A stretch of DNA of 64,000 nt. Source: Notospermus geniculatus (Eukaryota > Nemertea > Pilidiophora > Heteronemertea > Lineidae). The notes under the pieces are model-generated. The model did no database searches. It was not told where the DNA came from and saw only the letters and a program-made list of their open reading frames with translations. The DNA is taken from positions 187,435 through 251,434 of the forward strand of contig NMRB01000502.1 in assembly GCA_002633025.1 (NCBI GenBank), in the 5' to 3' direction. Positions 51,611 to 62,582 of this stretch are shown here, piece by piece; the first letter of the stretch is position 1; each line of letters starts with the position of its first letter. A program made the position numbers and the translations under genes.

Positions 51611-51670
51611 AAATGTGGCATTCAGTGGAAGTGACATGAACAATGGTGAAAGCAGGGAAGGTCTCGCTAA

Positions 51671-51694
51671 CCACTTCTTTTGTTCTCATTTCAG
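51671..51694 (+). other. Splice acceptor of GPCR copy 2
   Basis: Long polypyrimidine tract ending TTCTCATTTCAG at 51694, with the exon starting GGG in phase 0. The next in-frame ATG is 24 bases inside the exon, so the intron could split either the 5' UTR or the extreme N-terminal coding sequence. Confidence 0.75.
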
Positions 51695-52912
51695 GGGACG
51701 AAAGTGACTGTGAAGTACATGAACTTGTTCCCAATGGTACCGATGGAATTTTTCGGAAGAAATGAAACGAACCAAAACATCTCGAATGAGACCGCCTGTG
51801 ATCCATCCATCACGAACCCATCCGAGGAATTCAGAAACATGTTGCTGACTCGATACAACTCAGTGATATTGTTCAACTTCATAGTCAACACTATTTTAGT
51901 TGGATCGATATGTTTGGTCGGTTTTGTGGGGAATACATTGTCATTTATAGTTCTGCGAAATGACAGGTCGAAATCGACAACCAACTTCCTTCTTCAGGGC
52001 TTAGCAGTGACCGACACAACGTTACTTCTCGATTGTGTATTGTATATGACCCTAAGCTCTGTTTATCCGTATTCAGGGAAACTAAGCACATATTTTTATG
52101 CGTTCTCATACATGATACCATATCTGCTTCCTTGTGGTATCATGGCTCAGACCCTCACAAACTGGTTTGTTGTGCTCGTGACAACTGAACGTTATATTGT
52201 CGTCTGTTGGCCTTTTCACGCGCCACGTTGGTGTACCATCCCTTTGGCAAAGTTATCCATCTTCATCGTGACGATTACAGCCATTGTGTATAACCTACCA
52301 CGATTCTTTGAATGGAATGTACGCGTTGAACACGATGTATGCACAAACTTCACCGTCGCTAACCCAGTGCAAAGTCCACTTCGTGCTAATCTGACCTACA
52401 AAATCATATATCGTGTAGGATCCTACGTCATATTCATCGCCATCGGGCCAATGCTTATTCTAATTGTGCTCAACTTCAAACTCATTCAAGCCCTACGAAG
52501 GGCCACAAAGGAGCGAATACAACTCACAAAAGGAAAACAAAGTCAAGCAAGTAATACAACTATTATTGTTGTGGTTGTGTCAGTCTTTATCATTTGTCAG
52601 ACTCCAGCACTGGTCCATCAGATTCTGGAAGCAAACGATACCAAAACAAATGGCAGTGTTGTACAGTACACAACACCGCTTAGTAATATGTTAGTTGTCT
52701 TCAATTCCAGTGTTAACTTTTTCATCTACTGTTTATTCGGCCAAAAATTTCGCCGAATTCTTAAAAGGATTGTGTGCCGGAATCGTTCCATAGTTGCCAT
52801 TATGTCGCTGTTCAACAAGCATATCACACCCCCAAGTGAGAACAGCATGTTCCACACCGCTGATTTTAGCCAAATTACTACCCAGGATCATGACCATGTC
52901 GATTGCGTGTGA
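51695..52912 (+). CDS. FMRFamide-receptor-like class A GPCR, main (terminal) coding exon, copy 2
   Basis: Paralogue of the receptor at 26320-27537, the same length (405 residues plus TGA 52910-52912) and, by eye, a little over half identical. Numbering from the exon start: sequons at 23, 28 and 31, Cys35, TM1 GN, TM2 with LAVTD, ERY (Arg166), TM4 ending YNLPRFFEW, loop-2 Cys216 beside NFT, a further NLT sequon, TM5 GP, TM6 ending CQTP, an NGS sequon in loop 3, TM7 NFFIY and CLFGQKFR. The block QASNTTIIVVVVSVFIIC is identical in both paralogues. The exon follows an excellent acceptor (CTTCTTTTGTTCTCATTTCAG). An in-frame TAA at 51668 closes the frame upstream, and the first ATG is 51719, giving 397 residues if it is the start. 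The 8 codons before that ATG still resemble copy 1 (G-x-x-V-S/T-x-K/R), so coding may continue into an upstream exon. The exact ligand is unknown. Confidence 0.85.
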   Translation, partial: GTKVTVKYMNLFPMVPMEFFGRNETNQNISNETACDPSITNPSEEFRNMLLTRYNSVILFNFIVNTILVGSICLVGFVGNTLSFIVLRNDRSKSTTNFLLQGLAVTDTTLLLDCVLYMTLSSVYPYSGKLSTYFYAFSYMIPYLLPCGIMAQTLTNWFVVLVTTERYIVVCWPFHAPRWCTIPLAKLSIFIVTITAIVYNLPRFFEWNVRVEHDVCTNFTVANPVQSPLRANLTYKIIYRVGSYVIFIAIGPMLILIVLNFKLIQALRRATKERIQLTKGKQSQASNTTIIVVVVSVFIICQTPALVHQILEANDTKTNGSVVQYTTPLSNMLVVFNSSVNFFIYCLFGQKFRRILKRIVCRNRSIVAIMSLFNKHITPPSENSMFHTADFSQITTQDHDHVDCV

Positions 52913-53279
52913 CATAGAAAACTAACATTCCACATTTTTTGTCCAGCTGATTTGGGTGTTGGTGTTTTTACACGGTATCTTAGACATTATGATATATTTT
53001 TCACCATGTTATAATTATCCTTGTATGTATGCTATCTTTGATTGGTAGGGTTGCAACCAGAATGCCTTTTGACTTCAAAATAATACAGTTATAATGAGTA
53101 GTAAACAATGAACGAAAGGAAAATCCTCTTCTGTCTGTACATAATGCTCTTGACAGGACTCCTCTTCATCATCATCATGCTGTTTTTACAAACACTAACA
53201 AATCAACAAGAAACGACCTGGGTGAATTCACCATTCCAAATACTTCTGATCAAAGTATATGGAAATCACTTGACAGTCA

Positions 53280-53795
53280 ACTAAAGCCCTGTCCACACTA
53301 CATGTATGTGACACAAATCAATAGATGATATCACTCCAAAAGAGTGCAGCACCAGCTGACGGGTCAGCGTCATGACGTCCTGCACGTCATTTTATGATGT
53401 CTTGATGTGAGACAAAAAAAATCAAATTGTTTCACGACGTCACGATCGCTGAAACAACTGGATTTTTTTCAAGTCACGTCGTGGCATTCAGAAATGACGT
53501 GCGGGATGTCATGACACTGACCCGTCAGGTGCTGCCCTCTTTTGGAGTGATATTGTCTGTTGCAACAACTTGCAAATGATAGTCATATTAGCAAGGGGTG
53601 TCCACACAATGCCAGAATAGTAGCCTGTTGACATCATGACATTCAACCGTCATGGTCATCAAATCATATGACGAAATCAATGACTATGATTGCCAACAAC
53701 TCCTGATCACGTCATGAACCTTCCACAAATCATGGTGTGACTCGATTGTCCTACGTCTCCGTCACAGGAGACTCGGCATGTTTAGGGGCTTTAGT
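53280..53795. mobile_element. Putative non-autonomous DNA transposon, about 516 bp, with nested palindrome
   Basis: The outer ends are short inverted repeats (ACTAAAGCCC at 53280 and GGGCTTTAGT ending 53795, one base offset by an extra G). GTCCACAC appears near the left end and again at 53610. No target duplication is seen, so the outer boundaries are inferred. It starts 368 bp after the stop of GPCR copy 2. Confidence 0.4.
53327..53554. mobile_element. MITE with about 64-bp terminal inverted repeats
   Basis: The left arm 53327-53392 (GATATCACTCCAAAAGAG, then CTGACGGGTCAG, CATGACGTC) is mirrored by the right arm 53493-53554 (GACGTGCGGGATGTCATGAC, CTGACCCGTCAG, TTTTGGAGTGATAT) with a few mismatches. 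The inner part is rich in ACGTC/GACGT. No coding capacity. Confidence 0.8.
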
Positions 53796-56680
53796 ACTTT
53801 TGTAACGGGTTTAGTTTCCACTCAAGTGAGTGCTGACGATCGACAAATGACATTTGAAAACCTCGCCAGAAACAAATCCGCAACATGTCATTTTTCAAAG
53901 ATTTCCCAGATAATAATAGACAGCGTTTGCCAACTTTTCCCTTAATGAGTCTCCTTTGAATGAAATCTAACAGAGGATCACATTTCATCCCTAGGAAGAA
54001 CCATCAGCCAATTCGTTTCTTGAAGTTTAATAGCCACTGTAGCATAAGCAAAGAAGTCATCATGTCACAAGGAAGACGTGACTAAAGAGAGGATCAACAT
54101 ATTTGAGTTTTTTCCAACTAGCAACTGGGAAGCAGACTTGGTGCATAATGGACCAATTAAGGGAATCATACTTTTTTCCTTTCAAACAGACCTTAGTGAA
54201 TCAGTTTTTCTTTCCACTTTTTCAAAGGCAAGCCAGCTAGTTGATGCAGTGTGGACCACATTCCACATCACTGTCACCAACTTAGCATTCACGACATCTC
54301 CCAACCCTTTATTTTGTTTCAACAGAAACCTTAATCTATTTAGACAGTTCACAATCTGATTGATTACTTCATTATTTTTGTGAGCCAATTTTTCAAACTG
54401 ACAGTCTGGATTCGGTTCAGGGCATGATTAAATGTAATTCTTGGTTTAAACATATGATGAGCGCACACTGGAAGAATTGCACCCATGCAGCACCAAGTGG
54501 CCTAACTGCAGAAGCCAGTTTTATATCCATAAAGGTTAAGGTCAACTTGACTTCATATTCAACAAGAGAACAAATCACCATCCTATCATATGGGACAAAC
54601 TCTTGAACCAATCAACAATGAGGCTGGGTCATTATTTGATATATAAATCACACAGTTTATCAGATTTCAATACATCATTTAGTGTGCCCATATCAGATTT
54701 CCATATATCATTTAGTGTATTCATCTTGAGCTGACAGTTGACATGTTTGGATTTTTAATTGATGCTCATCCATTGTAAATATCACATCATCTAATTAAGA
54801 AAGTCATAAGTCTCTGTAACTGGGCATTATTTGCAATATGGTAATGGGAAGCTGTCAAGGCAGACGAGAAATTCCAATCTTGTCTGCTATGTAGATATTT
54901 GCCTAACTACATTTTGATTGAATATCACAAAAAAATATCAAAGAAACCATCAAGAACTGGCATCATTTTGACTCTGCGCAGAAGTGACAGTGAATATATT
55001 CTGCGGCACTATACATTTTTCATTATTTTCTGAGTCAAGCCATAGCATGTGAAGAAAGAAGACTGTCTTCACCTTATTTTCAGTTGGCCTTAGGACCTAT
55101 CAATCAAAATTCCTTAAATGCTCCAGCAAAAGAACAATGCCATGAATGTGTTCAACACCAATTTCCTTGAACTACCGTGAATTATTTTCATATTATCGTG
55201 GGTAATTTGCGCCTTACACAGCTAATGTATCATAATACACAATATTCTATCTAAATTACTTCTGCCCTCAAAGCAGTGTTTTATAAAGGTTCCTGTATTT
55301 CTGCATGATGACTTGCCTCTAGGTGTGGCTGGTCTATCAAAGCCCTGTCTGTGACAGTGTGCAGGTTCTTCAAGTGAGAATATTTCTCTTGTGAAATAAA
55401 GTTGTCAAATTAGAAGGGTTTGTTATGAGTTAGAATGGCAGTCTAGGTAAATCGCAAGAAAACTATCATAATTAGTCGAGTCAAAGCTAAATTACAAGGT
55501 AGTCACGAATTAGAAGGAGAAATATGATACAATTGCCTTCAGAACTTTTGCAAAAGTTGAAGAACAGCAATTTCATCACGTGACCATGGCCAAGACTTAA
55601 TTGCGTCAGACTTTTACAAGTTTGTCTTGTGTAATTAGTTGATCACAACAGTTTTGGTTCAGCAGGTTCATGGAAACGGTATTTTTCCACTATATCAGCA
55701 GTCTGATCGGATTGCCGCATTTTATATGTAGCAAGACTCTTATCATAAGACTCTCCTTAGGAGCATATAAGACTGTTAATCAGATGGAACTTGTGTTTTT
55801 TTCTCCGGTTGTGTTCTTCATTCAATGTCAACAAGAAGTCCTTTGCAGGGAATGGCAAGGACTTACCCAATGCGACAATAGCCTGATAATAGAATTGCCT
55901 AAATGATATCTTTCTTATTTTCAACGTGCATTAAACCATTCTGAGCATCATTCTTTAGTTACTCATAATTCCTTGAATCACCATCATTCTTCATTTAAGT
56001 CATTTCATTTCATAGCATTTGATTTCATCGTCAAACATATCAAACGATCATAATTATATTTATATTCATTCCTCATTTTCCCAGTTGCTTTTAAATTCAA
56101 TCAGTTCAACCTCTGAAAGATACGGACTATATGAATCATGCCGTTCTGTGGCTGACACAATAAACCATGATTGCAGAAAATAAGCAAATGATGGTATTAT
56201 CTGTTGATGACAAGCCATCAATTTCCCATCACCAAAGAAATACATTAGATGCATACGCGATTAGCCCGCCCAAACAGTGTTGTCATTTTTTCAAAGAGGT
56301 CAAAATTGTTGTTCAAGGTCATTTCCTATTGGTTACCACTGCATGACATCCTAAATGAACAAGAATACACAACTGGCACGTTGACACGGTGCACCGCAGT
56401 AAATCAATTGAATCCTGTCTTTTATCTGTAATGACTACATTGGAGTCAATGACAGAGGTTTTTCATGATGAGAATGAGAAAATTCTGGTGTGCATCGCAA
56501 ATCAATAGTGAAAGGGGAACTGCAGAAGCTGTGTGAAAAGATTCAAAGTGAATTCCATAATGCATGGAAACATCAGGTTCTGTGTACACAGGTTGGATCC
56601 ATGAAAAGAAACCCAGTCAACTGGATTAATGGCAATGATGACCATGAGATTGAGTGGTTTTATGGGGAATTCTATCATCA
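53796..56680. other. No gene seen
   Basis: AT-rich with short frames. An AATAAA at 55395-55400 is too far from the GPCR stop to assign as its poly(A) signal. Confidence 0.5.
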
Positions 56681-57010
56681 TCAGCATTAATACAACACAT
56701 TCCTTCCTATGACATCATCATCAATCTCAAAATCCCATTATCATCATCATCATCATCATCACAGTCAGTCCCATCAACATCAGCATCATGCAATGACTAT
56801 CATCATCAACATCACAGTATCATTGCTATCTCAGCATCATCAAACGTTAAATCATATTCTTAAGGTCATCATCATCATCAACATCAACATCATAATGCCA
56901 TTTTCATCATCCCTTTCCTGAATCAGATCACTGATGTTATCATCATCATCACCAATGTCATCTTCATCATGGCTTACATCATCATCAACATATGGTTTCA
57001 TCAACATCAC
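56681..57010. repeat. Imperfect ATC/CAT microsatellite
   Basis: Dense CATCAT runs interrupted by CAACAT and CAGCAT. The His/Ser-rich open frames here are artefacts of the triplet repeat. Confidence 0.9.
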
Positions 57011-58590
57011 TCATGGCATCTGCTGGAAAGGCATAAGGGGACCAAAATCCCCTAATTCTTTACATTTTCGAGGACCAAACTTGAAATGTACATGAGAATG
57101 GGTATCAAACATTGAGACAGATACCAATCATGCCGGTGGAAGTTTCCAAGTTGGCAAGGTCAAGGAATCCTTTCTAATCATTCACGGCATCTCCATTTTT
57201 CTTCATGTTTGTACACAATCTCCTCCTCATGAATCTCATCACGAGAGCCATTTCCCGTCAAGTCCTACTTTTCATGAATATCATTACCAGATATTTCCTT
57301 CCCAAGTATATACCTCATGAAAGTCAATCACAACTACCAGCATCAACGTCATATTCCACACAGCAGTCGTCGCCAGGTTTACTTGTCATGGCATCTTATC
57401 TCTTGATTTACGCTGAAGTCTTAGCATGCCGAGTCTATTTGTTCTGTCACCAACCATGTCCAAGAGGCAATGATGTCAGAACCCAGGGAGACCATGATCT
57501 ATTAACAAGTCTTTTTCATCACTTGGCTTCAGCTGTCAGAGGAACATTAGCACCTGTCATCTCTGAGGTACTGGTTCAATTCAGAGTTGTACCCACTCTT
57601 CCTCATCAAGAAACATCCTTCCTTGACAATCTGTGTTTTTCACCAAGGTTTTGGATCCAACATTCAACGAAGCTGATATAACAGCTCAAACAACCAACAA
57701 TACTCCAGTTACGTAATTAATGAAACCTGTCATCATGTACCACAATAACTTGACTTCGACCAGCTCACCATCTACCACCAGTTCTCTACGTGGGGTATAA
57801 AAACTTTGCAGGCATAAAGGCCAGAAGGTGGCAATTGGTATGTTTTTTGCCAGAATGGTCAATTTTCATCCTGAGGTTGTCATGTCCAGATTGTGAACGC
57901 CGCAATGATATATCACACATTGAAGAGAATGCCATCATTTCCACAATGATGGTAAGTCATGGGGTTTTTTACCCCTAATCATGTAATGACTTTCCTTGGC
58001 GGCTAATGGGCATTGTCAAGGTGTTTATGTTGAGACGTGACTAGCAGTGGTTGCATTTGCCAAATTACTGTAGAAACGAAAAACTGATTCCACTAAAAGA
58101 GCCCAGAAAAACCTTCAGAAGGAAACAGTAAATAACAACGAATTTCTTGAGGACCAGCACTCTGCTGCTTTTGGGTCAAATGCTGTTACATTCTGACATT
58201 TCTAAATTTTGACAGAGCATTTCTATCAGTGCCGCTTCATCTAAATTTTTTAACATATTTCCCAAAAATCTCTAGAATGGTAAAACAATGAGAATGGTAA
58301 TGGTAAGACAATGAGGACTCTGATGCTGAAGCATTTCCAGTCCCATATACAGCATTGATCTTGCTGTAGAGAAGAGAACAGCAAGTTCCTAAAGCCTGCA
58401 ATGCACACGCAGCAAGATTTCTTGCTCCAACAAGCAATTTTGTGGCGATGGCAAGAAGCATGAGCAATCTTCTTGAAATAAAGACATGAAGAGAACCAAG
58501 CTGGTCTGATTCAGCAAGGAAACTTGCTTCTTGAACAACAACTGAGAAAACAAGTTCCCTGGTGTGCGGTGGACCGGAAATCACAAAGAA
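57011..58590. other. No confident gene
   Basis: A 158-codon frame at 57205-57681 (+) has no recognised domain or clear splice context. The rest is non-coding as far as can be seen. Confidence 0.45.
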
Positions 58591-58597
58591 AATGGCT

Positions 58598-58860
58598 NTA
58601 GGAGTTACAATATGTTGCACATTGACCTACCTTACGCATATGTCATGCGAAAGGTGTACACTTCAATTTATTGCGTATGGTACGAGTACGTCACACGTCT
58701 CTTGTGCATAACGTCCACGCACCACGGGCGAATGACGTTACGTCTTCACTGTGTGCCTTCCAAGGCGCCGCGCGACGTCCACGGAAGATACGAGGACGGT
58801 ACATGCATGACACTGCATGTGGTACGCGGATGGGGCGCGTTGCGGTAGGTCGGTCAATTG
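58598..58860. other. CpG-dense patch next to an assembly N
   Basis: Between about 58675 and 58860 I count roughly two dozen CpG dinucleotides, including GGCGCCGCGCGACGTCC, against sparse CpG in the flanks. It begins shortly after the N at 58598. It could be an unmethylated island, a promoter, or a recent mobile element or foreign contig. No ORF is convincing. Confidence 0.55.
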
Positions 58861-59699
58861 TGTCAACTGTAACAAAACCACATTTTCAAAGTTTGGCTGT
58901 AGAAGTTGGTGCACACACAACTGATAAGATGGTACTTTGAAGAAACTGGGACATGAAATCCTGAAGTGACCAGACTACCTGTCAGTGTGCTTGACCACAA
59001 TATCTTTGGAATCACATAGCAAAAGGATTTGAATATTCTGAGCTTAAATACCAGTAGGTTTCAACGTAGACAATGTTTTCATCAGCCTGGTCATAGTACA
59101 AACAGTGTTAACTGGAAAGAGATGCCCATCTCCTCAGCTACCAAAAAGAACCTGATAGCGTCTTTATTGAGTGTTAAGTGTTTGCTGGCAAACATAATAA
59201 TGCCCCCATGACACTCTATCTGAGAGTTGAACATTTGGCATCGCTGCTGGCACGGCTTCCAAGGACGGGATCAGAATGACTGATGATGTCAACTGGACAC
59301 TTGCTGCTTTCTTATTAACAGAATACACAGGGTGACAAAAACAGTGACCACTCACTTTATGCATCATTCAAAATTTTGTGCTTCCTTAAGTACCACTTGA
59401 TTTAATAATGTGGTGAATGAGTTAATCGCAAATGCAAGAAAGATAAGCAGCACATTAAAGTTGGACTTGCAAGCTCAAGAGAAGAAAAGATAAGGGTTGT
59501 GTTGACTGTCGATGGCCGGGAGACTTTCCCGTTCAGATTAAAGTCAGTGATAGCATCATCAGCAATGACAAGATGCCCTGGATGTGAGAAGATGATGAAA
59601 TGACTGGCACACCAAACTTCTTGAGTCAAATCAACAGGAACTCAAGCAGTCAACTGAATAAACCATCAAATGTGGGACACTTTTTACTGAAATAGGTAT
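58861..59699. other. No gene seen
   Basis: AT-rich with only short frames and no motif. Confidence 0.5.
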
Positions 59700-59922
59700 A
59701 TTTGAGCTTTTCTATAGCACTTTTCACTGTCACAGAGAGTCCCAAAGCAGTACCCCTGTCTCTTCAGACATCATTTTGGAGAAGTCGAGGAGCAGATCAT
59801 TCAGCGCACCACTTGATCCTTTCAGACCAGTTGAGAATACATAAGTGGCGAGTTGGCCATGAATCGAACCCGTGACTCTTGGTCTCTAGTACGACGTCAA
59901 CCACAACACCACTGCCATCGCC
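59700..59922 (-). mobile_element. tRNA-derived SINE, family 1
   Basis: On the minus strand, an A-box-like GGCAGTGGTGTTGTGGTTGA leads to a good B box (GGGTTCGATTCA, minus strand of 59860-59871). The body is shared with 19195-19364, and the 3' part includes CTGTGACAGTGAAAAGTGCT. The head resembles a tRNA but continues into the SINE body. Confidence 0.75.
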
Positions 59923-61008
59923 TTCTCTAGTGATGTTGATGAAGGTAAAACGTACAACGATCACCACGGCGGAAGATCAGTGTAATATAAGTTCTTATTA
60001 ATAATCACCATCAGAACACATGTCATATATCAAGCTTCATGTCAATTTTCGGCCTAGGCACGCGTAATTGAAAATCAGAATAAGTGCATCGTCTCTTTGA
60101 TAGTGGTTGAATGAAGTACGGAGGAGTGAAAGGTCTTGACGCTGACAGGTATATTATACAATGCTTTTCATGCGTCGGCGAGCTTATCAAGGATGGCCAG
60201 CTAAGGTTGGGAATCTATTATCCTAGCTGTCTTCACGCGAAATTTGTTGTATTTTCTGATGAGATGGTTAGCAGGGCATCGTGGATGTGCAGTCAAAGAG
60301 CTTTCATTGTAGTAGAAATTGAGCATAAACTTGCTTAGTCATCAATGAAATAACCAAAATGTTTTTCCTCTGGAGGGAACTTTTTGTCAAATCTCAAAAG
60401 GTTATTCCACTGAACGAAGAACCAGTGAATTTCTTGGTGATAAACTGCACTTTTGGGTCTTAGGCTGGAAATCACAGTACACAACAGAGGACAGACTGGA
60501 GAAAGAAAACATAGTAAGATTAAATCTGGCATCAACACCAGGGTGAACACAAGCATGTCTTATTTGTGACAAAAACACTTAAGACCACAAACTGCTTTTT
60601 TGGGATATCAAGAATGATGGCATGTTTTTCTGATAAGAAATACGCTTGGTTATTCATGATGAACGACTTTCTGCAGAAAAAGTCAAGATATCATACTAGG
60701 GAGGAGAAAAAAAACACACCCAAACGACGTGACAAAAAAGCAGTGATAGAAGGACATTTTTTTCATGGGCCAGATTGTAAATACGAGGGCCATCAGTATA
60801 CGGCAAAACAAGACAGTCAGCCTCGATCTGACCACCAAAAACATCGGGCACTTTCGTAAAGTAACTGGCAGAAAATCATAAATCTTTGTCCAGGACGCTA
60901 AGCAAACCAATACTTCAAGTTTCAGTACAGGCAAAAAAACATGTCAGCTAGGGGACAGCATATGCTGTGTTTTTTTTCATCTCACCAAAATGTCTAAAAT
61001 GTACCAAT
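59923..61008. other. No gene seen
   Basis: Short frames only, no motif; AT-rich with A runs near 60700. Confidence 0.5.
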
Positions 61009-61011
61009 CCA

Positions 61012-61270
61012 TTAACCATTTCAGTGTTGACCGTGACCGGTTTCATGAGGCAGAATGCCGAAGATTTACGCTAGAAGTAATGACGTCATGACTCCTGAAA
61101 CAAAATTGTGTGAAAAAGTGCGTCCTGGCAATGACGTCATTGTCCCAGTTCACAGCAACCCGTTAAGACTGATATTTAACCATTTCAGTATAGGCCGTTC
61201 AACATCATTACATTGAGTGCCGGGTTGCTGTGAACGGCCTATACTGAAATGGTTAATATCAGTCTTAACG
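61012..61270. mobile_element. Palindromic element with 40-bp stem and repeated ends
   Basis: TTAACCATTTCAGT occurs at 61012 and 61176, and inverted at 61242-61255. Arms 61161-61201 and 61231-61270 form a nearly perfect 40-bp stem with a 29-base loop. A second perfect 15-bp pairing (GTTCACAGCAACCCG 61148-61162 with 61221-61235) overlaps both arms, so the two stems exclude each other. Confidence 0.75.
61081..61139. promoter_or_regulatory. Two CRE-type palindromes
   Basis: TGACGTCA at 61081-61088 and 61132-61139, within the palindromic element. This is the consensus CREB/ATF site; function here is unproven and the sites may simply belong to the element. Confidence 0.3.
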
Positions 61271-61940
61271 TCACCAGTAAAGAATTAAAAGCATCTGATC
61301 AAAACTGCAAAACAAAAGAGCATTACGTACAACATTGCCAGTTTCTTATCACTGCTACATGTTTTTTGACGAAGTAATCCACCACCAGAAAAACTATCAT
61401 GATTACAACATGAAAGTGACAGCAGTTTGCTATCGGCAATAAAAAAAGACAATTCAAAACTGGCAGAGAAAACCTAAAAATCCTTACATCCATACAATAG
61501 CAGCAATTACAACCACCATTATCATATGCCATGAGAAGTCTTCCTTCACCACTTTTTGTCTTGGTATTATGGAAAAGAGTTGTGCAAAATTGCAAGTGCT
61601 CCATTCATACAAAGCCTTCGATTCAATTTTCTAGTTAAGAGTATTACTGTTGACGGAAATTACAGCACTAATGGCATGAGCATATCTAAAAAATTTGCTG
61701 AAATCAAGTTCAACACTGATAACTACTAACTCTTTCACACATTAACGGTGCTGCTAACAAGTAAAGGTAGGCACAGTGAATGGTAAAGTTGGCAGAACTG
61801 CTTCCTTGGATGTGAATTTTTAACACATATATTTTGGGATTGACTGAGGTTGAATCATCAGACTAATGCCCCCCTTTCACTTCGACGCTATGAATATCCC
61901 GAATCGCCCCGAATCTGAAAGTTGTCCGGTTCGTAGATAA
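61271..61940. other. No gene seen
   Basis: AT-rich. CCCCCCTTTCACTTCGACGC near 61868 may be an outer edge of the foldback element that follows. Confidence 0.4.
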
Positions 61941-62435
61941 TTCTCAAACGTTTCTTGCAGTTCTTAAATGATTCTTAGTTGATTCCTAAACATTCGTACA
62001 GTTCGTGCGAGTTCATCGAACTGCCACAGAAGTTTTTGTTTGTCAAAAACTTTCGTGGGAGGGTTCATGAAATTCAGTTACGGATTCAAGTACGAAGTAC
62101 GAATTCAAAGAATCATGTAAGAATTGTATGAATAAGATCCGACTCATTCGTGCCTGTTTCGGGACGTTTTCGGCATGGGTCCACGAATTTGAGGGTGACA
62201 CGAATGGCCAAGAATAGCCCAGAATGCAAAAGAATCAACTACGAGGCTGTAACGGTTGATAAGAAAGAGTTACGAAGTGTTTACGATCTACGAATTTGAA
62301 ATTCGTGAACCGTCCCATGAAAGTTTTTGACAAACAAAAACCTTTGTGGCGGCTCAATGAACTCACACAAACTGTACGAATGTTTAGGAATCAACTATTA
62401 AGAATCATTTAAGAACTGCAAGAAACGTTTGAGAA
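61941..62435. mobile_element. Foldback element with about 150-bp inverted arms
   Basis: TTCTCAAACGTTTCTTGCAG at the left (61941) is mirrored by CTGCAAGAAACGTTTGAGAA at the right (ending 62435). The match continues inward through AAGTTTTTGTTTGTCAAAAA / TTTTTGACAAACAAAAACC with about 10% mismatch. The centre is rich in TACGAA/TTCGTA words. No coding capacity. No clear target duplication. Confidence 0.85.
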
Positions 62436-62548
62436 CAAGATGACACTGTAAATGTCTGATGGTTCCCACTTGTTGAAGAGGACCCTATAGGCATGACAGG
62501 TTGCATGCTCGCAGCCATTTTGATGTGCTCAAATCAAATCATCAAGTT

Positions 62549-62582
62549 TGACCTTGACCTTGACCTCTGATCATCAAGGTCA
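62549..62582. promoter_or_regulatory. Cluster of TGACCT/AGGTCA half-sites
   Basis: TGACCTTGACCTTGACCT (62549-62566), then TCAAGGTCA (62574-62582). These match nuclear-receptor extended half-sites. The same words are common in interspersed repeats of marine invertebrates, so a regulatory role is only possible. Confidence 0.25.

Noticed and set aside
51680-51694. Start of GPCR copy 2 at TTG 51680
   Set aside because: The codon is TTG inside the polypyrimidine tract of a splice acceptor; the first ATG is 51719.
51495-51806. Minus-strand frame with internal peptide repeats
   Set aside because: The peptide repeats come from the 48-49-bp minisatellite, and the frame is antisense to the GPCR exon.
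55395-55400. AATAAA as poly(A) signal of GPCR copy 2
   Set aside because: It lies about 2.5 kb past the stop with transposons in between; assignment would be arbitrary.
56681-57010. His/Ser-rich short proteins
   Set aside because: Products of translating an ATC/CAT triplet microsatellite in several frames.
57205-57681. 158-codon plus-strand open frame as a gene
   Set aside because: No recognisable domain or splice context, and it lies next to a CAT microsatellite. Not supportable without expression data.
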